Below are positions 22,768 to 25,999 of a DNA stretch of 25,999 nucleotides, piece after piece. The stretch is from Betaproteobacteria bacterium (GTDB lineage: Bacteria > Pseudomonadota > Gammaproteobacteria > Burkholderiales > SG8-39). Under the pieces are notes generated by a model. It was given only the letters and a program-made list of their open reading frames with translations. It did no database searches and was not told the origin of the DNA. The position numbers were made by a program, and so were the translations under genes. The stretch covers positions 1 to 25,999 of the forward strand of contig JAFAGU010000383.1 in the NCBI GenBank assembly GCA_019237595.1. Reading direction: 5' to 3'. How positions within the stretch are numbered: position 1 is the first letter of the stretch; every line of letters starts with the position of its first letter.

Positions 22768-25368
22768 CTAGCCGATCTTCGCGAGGAGCTGCTGCGCCTG
22801 GCCCTTCTGGGCCGCGTCGCCGTCCTTCATGACCTCGTTGAGGAGCTCGCGGGCGCCGTCCTTGTCGCCCATCTCCTCATAGGCCTTGGCGAGGTCGAGC
22901 TTCGTGGCAACCTCCTGCCACTTCGGGTCGCCCCCGGCCGCCCCGGGAGCGGATTCGCCCAGGTCGAGGCTGATCGACGAAAGGTCCATCGAGGGCGCCG
23001 GCTGCGTCGGCGCATCGGCCTTCTTCGCATCGCCGCCCATGTCGAGGTTCAGGTCGAAGTCGAGGCCGCCGCTCGCATCGGCCGCCGCAGGCGCGGCTGG
23101 CGCAGCGGCGGGCGCCGGTGCGGCAGCCGCGGCGCCTTTCTTGTCGTCGCCGCCCAGGCCGAGGTCGAAGTCGAGGCCGCCGCTCGCCGTGCTGTCGGGC
23201 CCTTTCGACTCCATGATGAGAGTGCCTTCCGGCGTGAAGTCGGTCTTCTGCTCCGGCGCCGCCGGTGCCGCCGCCCCGCCGAGGTCGAAATCGAGGGCGG
23301 CGGGCTCCGCTTCCTTCGGCGCGTCGAGCGAGATATCCGGCGCGGGCGCTGCCGCGGCCGCGGCGCTGCCGAGGTCGAAGTCGAGCGTCGGGGCCGCCGC
23401 CGCCGGCGCAGCCGGCGCAGCCGGCGCGGCGGCGGGCGCAGCGACGGCAGCACCGCCGCCGCCACTGTAGAGGCCGTTCTGCGGATCGATGCCGCGGCCG
23501 AGCGAGACGGCCTTGTCCCAGTCGGGTCCGGCGCCGTTCGTGAGCGACTTCAGCTTGAGCGCCGTTTGCTCGAAGGACTTGGCATCCTTGCGATTGGCGT
23601 AGATCTCGAGCAGCTTGGCGTGCACGGTCGTGCGATTCGCGTCCTTCGCCAGCGCCTCCTTCAGGATCTCTTCGGCCTGCGCGTCGCGGCCGTAGGCCAT
23701 GTACACGTCCGCTTCGGCGATCGGATCGACTTCTTCCGCTTCCATGCCGGTCGGCGTCTGGCTCACGGAGGGCTGGGAGGCCGCGGAAGGCGACGCAGCA
23801 GCTGGGCCGAAGGTCGAGGCGGCGCCGGCGCCGGAAGCCGCGTCGAGGACGCTGTCCTGGAACTTGGCCTGCGAGGCCTTCTTCCGCCGCCACGCCCATG
23901 CGCCGTAGCCGAGGAGAAGGACGATGACGCCGGCGAGGCCGCCGAGCGCGAGCGGATTGTCGAGGAACTCGTCGAGCAGCCCGGGCTCCGGTTTGGGGGG
24001 CGCCGCCTTTGGCGCCGCCTTCGCGGGCGGCTTGGGCTTCGCCGGTTCCGCGGCCTTCGGCGCCTCCGCCGGAGGCTTCGCGGCCTCGGGAGCCGGTTTG
24101 GGCGCTTCGGCGGCGGGCTTGGCCGGTTCCGGAGCCTTGGGCGCTTCCGGTGCAGGCTTCGCAGGCTCCGCGGCCTTCGGTGCTTCTGCGGGCGGCTTCG
24201 GCGCGGCGGGCGCCGCTTCCGGACCCTTGCCAGCCGGCGCCGCCGGCTTGGAGGCCTCGGCAGGCGGCTTCGCAGCAGCGCCCTTCTCCAGCTGCGAGAG
24301 CTGCTGGTTCTTCAACTCGAGCAGCTTCTGCAGGTCGGCGACATTCTTCTCGAGGTCCGCGACTCGCGAGCGCTCCTCCGCGAGGGCGCGCTCGCGTGCG
24401 GCCGCATCGTCCGCGCGCGCCGCGGCGCCAGGTGCGCCGGCGCGATCCGTCTTGGAAAGGCGAAGACGGTCTTGCCCCTCCGCGGGTGCGGGCGCGGGCT
24501 TCGCCTCGATGCGACCGGTGACTTCCTGGCGGCCCGCCGACCCTTCCGCCTGCGCCGGCACGGCAGCGAGGCGGCGCCGGTATTCGTTGAACTGCGCTTC
24601 TTGCGTCTTGACGAGGCGGCGGGCTTCCTCGAGGTCTACGTTCGAGGCCTCGCCCGGAATCGTGAGGATGCGCCCGCTGCGGACGAGGTTGATATTGTTG
24701 CGAATGAACGCTTCCTGGTTCGCGCGGTAGATGGCAATCAGCATCTGGTCGAGCGTGACCCCCGGAGCCATGTTCTGGCGCGCGATGGTGGCGAGCGTGT
24801 CGCCTTTCTTCACTTCATATTGCTTGCCGCCTTGCGCAGGCTGCGCGGCGGGTTGCGCCGGCGCGGGAGCAGGCTGCGGTGCCGGCGCGGCGCCGAGGTT
24901 CCGCGACTCGATCGGAGCCTGCGGCGCTGCGGGCTCCGGCGCCGGAGCCGCCGCCCTCGCGGGAGCCTTGTAGTCGACCGGGTCGAGAAGGAACGTGTAC
25001 TCGCGCACGAGGCGCCCGCCCGTCCATTGCAGCTCGACCAGCATGTCGAGGAACGGCTCGTTCACCGGATAGCTCGTCGTGAGGCGCAGGACCGGCTTGC
25101 CGTCGCGCCGCGAAAGGCCGAAGCGCACCCCGGCGAGGGCATTGTCCATTTCGACCCCGGCCTGCCGGAACGCTTCGGGGGAAGCGAGCCGCGCGATCAG
25201 GCCCTCTTCCTCGCCCGGTTGGAGGGAGACGAGCTCGATCTCGGCGTTGAGCGGCTGGCCGAGCGCGGAAAACACGGTGAGCTTGCCCAGCCCCGCGGCG
25301 CGCGCGCCGAACGGCGCCGCAAGCGAGAGCGCAGCCGCGACGACGGCGATGGCAACGAATCTACCCAC
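22768..25368 (-). CDS. fimV: FimV/HubP-like polar landmark protein with LysM domain
   Basis: An 866-residue inner-membrane protein. The order is: signal peptide 1-24, N-terminal FimV domain (about 25-135), LysM peptidoglycan-binding domain (183-238, YEVKKGDTLATIARQN), coiled coil (about 320-362), a Pro/Ala/Lys/Glu-rich spacer (365-465), one membrane helix (about 474-493) and a long acidic cytoplasmic tail. The tail has a TPR-like part (552-608), at least four LDFDL motifs (662, 692, 732, 769) and the C-terminal FimV domain (812-866). In Pseudomonas and Vibrio such proteins organise the cell pole, type IV pili and chemotaxis. The start is GTG 25368, preceded by GGGGGA. A promoter lies in the gap after asd and a hairpin terminator follows. 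It ends in TAG. Confidence 0.93.
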   Translation of the reverse strand: MGRFVAIAVVAAALSLAAPFGARAAGLGKLTVFSALGQPLNAEIELVSLQPGEEEGLIARLASPEAFRQAGVEMDNALAGVRFGLSRRDGKPVLRLTTSYPVNEPFLDMLVELQWTGGRLVREYTFLLDPVDYKAPARAAAPAPEPAAPQAPIESRNLGAAPAPQPAPAPAQPAAQPAQGGKQYEVKKGDTLATIARQNMAPGVTLDQMLIAIYRANQEAFIRNNINLVRSGRILTIPGEASNVDLEEARRLVKTQEAQFNEYRRRLAAVPAQAEGSAGRQEVTGRIEAKPAPAPAEGQDRLRLSKTDRAGAPGAAARADDAAARERALAEERSRVADLEKNVADLQKLLELKNQQLSQLEKGAAAKPPAEASKPAAPAGKGPEAAPAAPKPPAEAPKAAEPAKPAPEAPKAPEPAKPAAEAPKPAPEAAKPPAEAPKAAEPAKPKPPAKAAPKAAPPKPEPGLLDEFLDNPLALGGLAGVIVLLLGYGAWAWRRKKASQAKFQDSVLDAASGAGAASTFGPAAASPSAASQPSVSQTPTGMEAEEVDPIAEADVYMAYGRDAQAEEILKEALAKDANRTTVHAKLLEIYANRKDAKSFEQTALKLKSLTNGAGPDWDKAVSLGRGIDPQNGLYSGGGGAAVAAPAAAPAAPAAPAAAAPTLDFDLGSAAAAAAPAPDISLDAPKEAEPAALDFDLGGAAAPAAPEQKTDFTPEGTLIMESKGPDSTASGGLDFDLGLGGDDKKGAAAAAPAPAAAPAAPAAADASGGLDFDLNLDMGGDAKKADAPTQPAPSMDLSSISLDLGESAPGAAGGDPKWQEVATKLDLAKAYEEMGDKDGARELLNEVMKDGDAAQKGQAQQLLAKIG
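23051..23187. repeat. Direct repeats within fimV encoding LDFDL motifs
   Basis: An identical 26-bp sequence occurs at 23051-23076 and 23162-23187, coding on the minus strand for ASGGLDFDL. Related copies encode the other LDFDL units. It reflects recent duplication of the acidic motif within the coding sequence. Confidence 0.75.
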
Positions 25369-25406
25369 GTTTCCCCCGGCTTGGATTCTTCTAGGCTAGA
25401 CCAACT

Positions 25407-25435
25407 AACATAACATCATGGTCTTATGCTGGCAA
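25407..25435 (-). promoter_or_regulatory. Sigma-70-like promoter of fimV
   Basis: Read leftward, TTGCCA (25435-25430) and TATGTT (25412-25407) are 17 bp apart, matching the consensus at five and four positions. The expected start near 25400 gives a leader of about 32 bases before GTG 25368. The spacer region is distinctly A/T-rich against the very GC-rich background. Confidence 0.55.
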
Positions 25436-25440
25436 ATCAA

Positions 25441-25457
25441 GAATTTCCGTGAATTTC
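25441..25457. repeat. GAATTTC direct repeat upstream of the fimV promoter
   Basis: GAATTTC occurs at 25441-25447 and 25451-25457, a 10-bp period (one helical turn), overlapping the asd stop codon and ending six bases upstream of the fimV -35 box. The position suits an activator site, but no regulator can be named. Confidence 0.4.
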
Positions 25458-25999
25458 TACCCCTTGATTCCGGCGTCGAGCAGGATCCGGATCATCCGGC
25501 GAAGCGGCTCCGCCGCCCCCCACAGCAGCTGGTCGCCCACGGTGAACGCGGCCAGGTAGTCCTCCCCCATCGGGAGCTTGCGCAACCGGCCCACCGGGAT
25601 CGACAGCTTTCCGCTCACCGCGGCCGGCGTCAGCTCGTTCAGCGACTCGTCCCGCTTGTTGGGAATGACTTTCACCCACTCGTTCCCCTCGGCCAGCATG
25701 CCCTCGATTTCATCGAGCGGCAGCGGCCGGCGCAACTTGATGGTCAACCCCTGGCTGTGGCAGCGCATCGAGCCGACGCGCACGCAGATTCCGTCCATCG
25801 GGATGGCCGATCCATTGCTGCGCCCCAGGATCTTGTTGCCCTCTGCGTGCGCCTTCCATTCTTCCTTGCTCTGGCCGTTGCCGAGGTCCTCGGCAATCCA
25901 GGGCAGGAGGCTCGCAGCGAGGGGGTGGCCGAACTCCTTCTTCGGCAGCGCCGCTGAGCGCAGGGTCCCCGTCACATTGCGGTCCACGTCGAGGATCGC
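25457..25999 (-). CDS. asd: Aspartate-semialdehyde dehydrogenase (partial, C-terminal half)
   Basis: The last 180 residues of aspartate-semialdehyde dehydrogenase, the NADPH enzyme that makes the branch-point aldehyde for lysine, threonine, methionine and diaminopimelate. The 5' part lies beyond the right edge and the frame is open to it. Visible are FGHPLAASLLPWI, the region with NKILGRSN, the catalytic histidine in VGSMRCHSQGLTIKL and the C-terminal LLWGAAEPLRRMIRIL, typical of the longer Gram-negative enzyme. The stop is TAG at 25457. asd before fimV is the usual betaproteobacterial order. Confidence 0.96.
   Translation of the reverse strand, partial: AILDVDRNVTGTLRSAALPKKEFGHPLAASLLPWIAEDLGNGQSKEEWKAHAEGNKILGRSNGSAIPMDGICVRVGSMRCHSQGLTIKLRRPLPLDEIEGMLAEGNEWVKVIPNKRDESLNELTPAAVSGKLSIPVGRLRKLPMGEDYLAAFTVGDQLLWGAAEPLRRMIRILLDAGIKG

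Noticed and set aside
23900..24300. Repeat-rich GC stretch that could look like a tandem-repeat array
   Set aside because: It is the codon-level outcome of the Pro/Ala/Lys/Glu spacer of FimV; units are irregular and in frame.
22747..25413. 888-residue open frame on the plus strand across fimV
   Set aside because: Arg/Gly/Leu-rich antisense shadow of fimV; it has no domains, and fimV has a signal peptide, LysM and C-terminal domain.

Overview
The window is very GC-rich, densely coded bacterial DNA, and its gene order points to a betaproteobacterium. On the minus strand, asd–fimV–truA–trpF–trpB–trpA–accD–(ligase)–folC–SPOR–cvpA–purF–metZ is the arrangement I know from Betaproteobacteria. FimV/HubP, two-Hsp20 and Pal genes also fit a Gram-negative of this kind. 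No prophage, transposase, CRISPR array or rRNA was seen.

Layout. Positions 1-104 hold the start of a response-regulator gene that leaves the window. Positions 359-430 hold a tRNA-Gly-like gene that lacks one anticodon-loop base, directly ahead of dctA (447-1739). From 1747 to 11712 there is a mixed accessory stretch of mostly single genes: an outer-membrane protein, a cupin, a peptidoglycan-binding protein, an alpha/beta-hydrolase lipoprotein, two small heat-shock proteins, an orphan ABC substrate-binding protein, an aldo/keto reductase, several small zinc-ribbon or membrane proteins, a 14-residue lysine-rich peptide gene with its own terminator, a Pal-like lipoprotein and a DUF3014 protein. 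From 11743 to the right edge everything is on the minus strand and is biosynthetic or housekeeping.

How the genes work together. truA to purF (22719 down to 13064) form ten genes that overlap or nearly touch, so they look like one translationally coupled operon. It joins tRNA pseudouridylation, the last steps of tryptophan synthesis, malonyl-CoA synthesis, folate polyglutamylation, an ATP-dependent DNA ligase, a SPOR envelope protein and the first step of purine synthesis. metZ, at the end, has its own control: a promoter overlapping the end of purF, a SAM-II-type aptamer, and an intrinsic terminator whose U-tract ends at the metZ AUG. Asd and MetZ both belong to aspartate-family amino-acid synthesis, so SAM feedback on metZ makes sense.

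Other regulation visible in the sequence is a strong sigma-32-type promoter ahead of the Hsp20 pair. It shares a perfect palindrome with a second, divergent sigma-32-like promoter facing the lipoprotein hydrolase. Half of the genes with a visible stop end in TAG, which is unexpectedly high for such a GC-rich genome. All functional calls rest on reading motifs by eye; no database search was possible.
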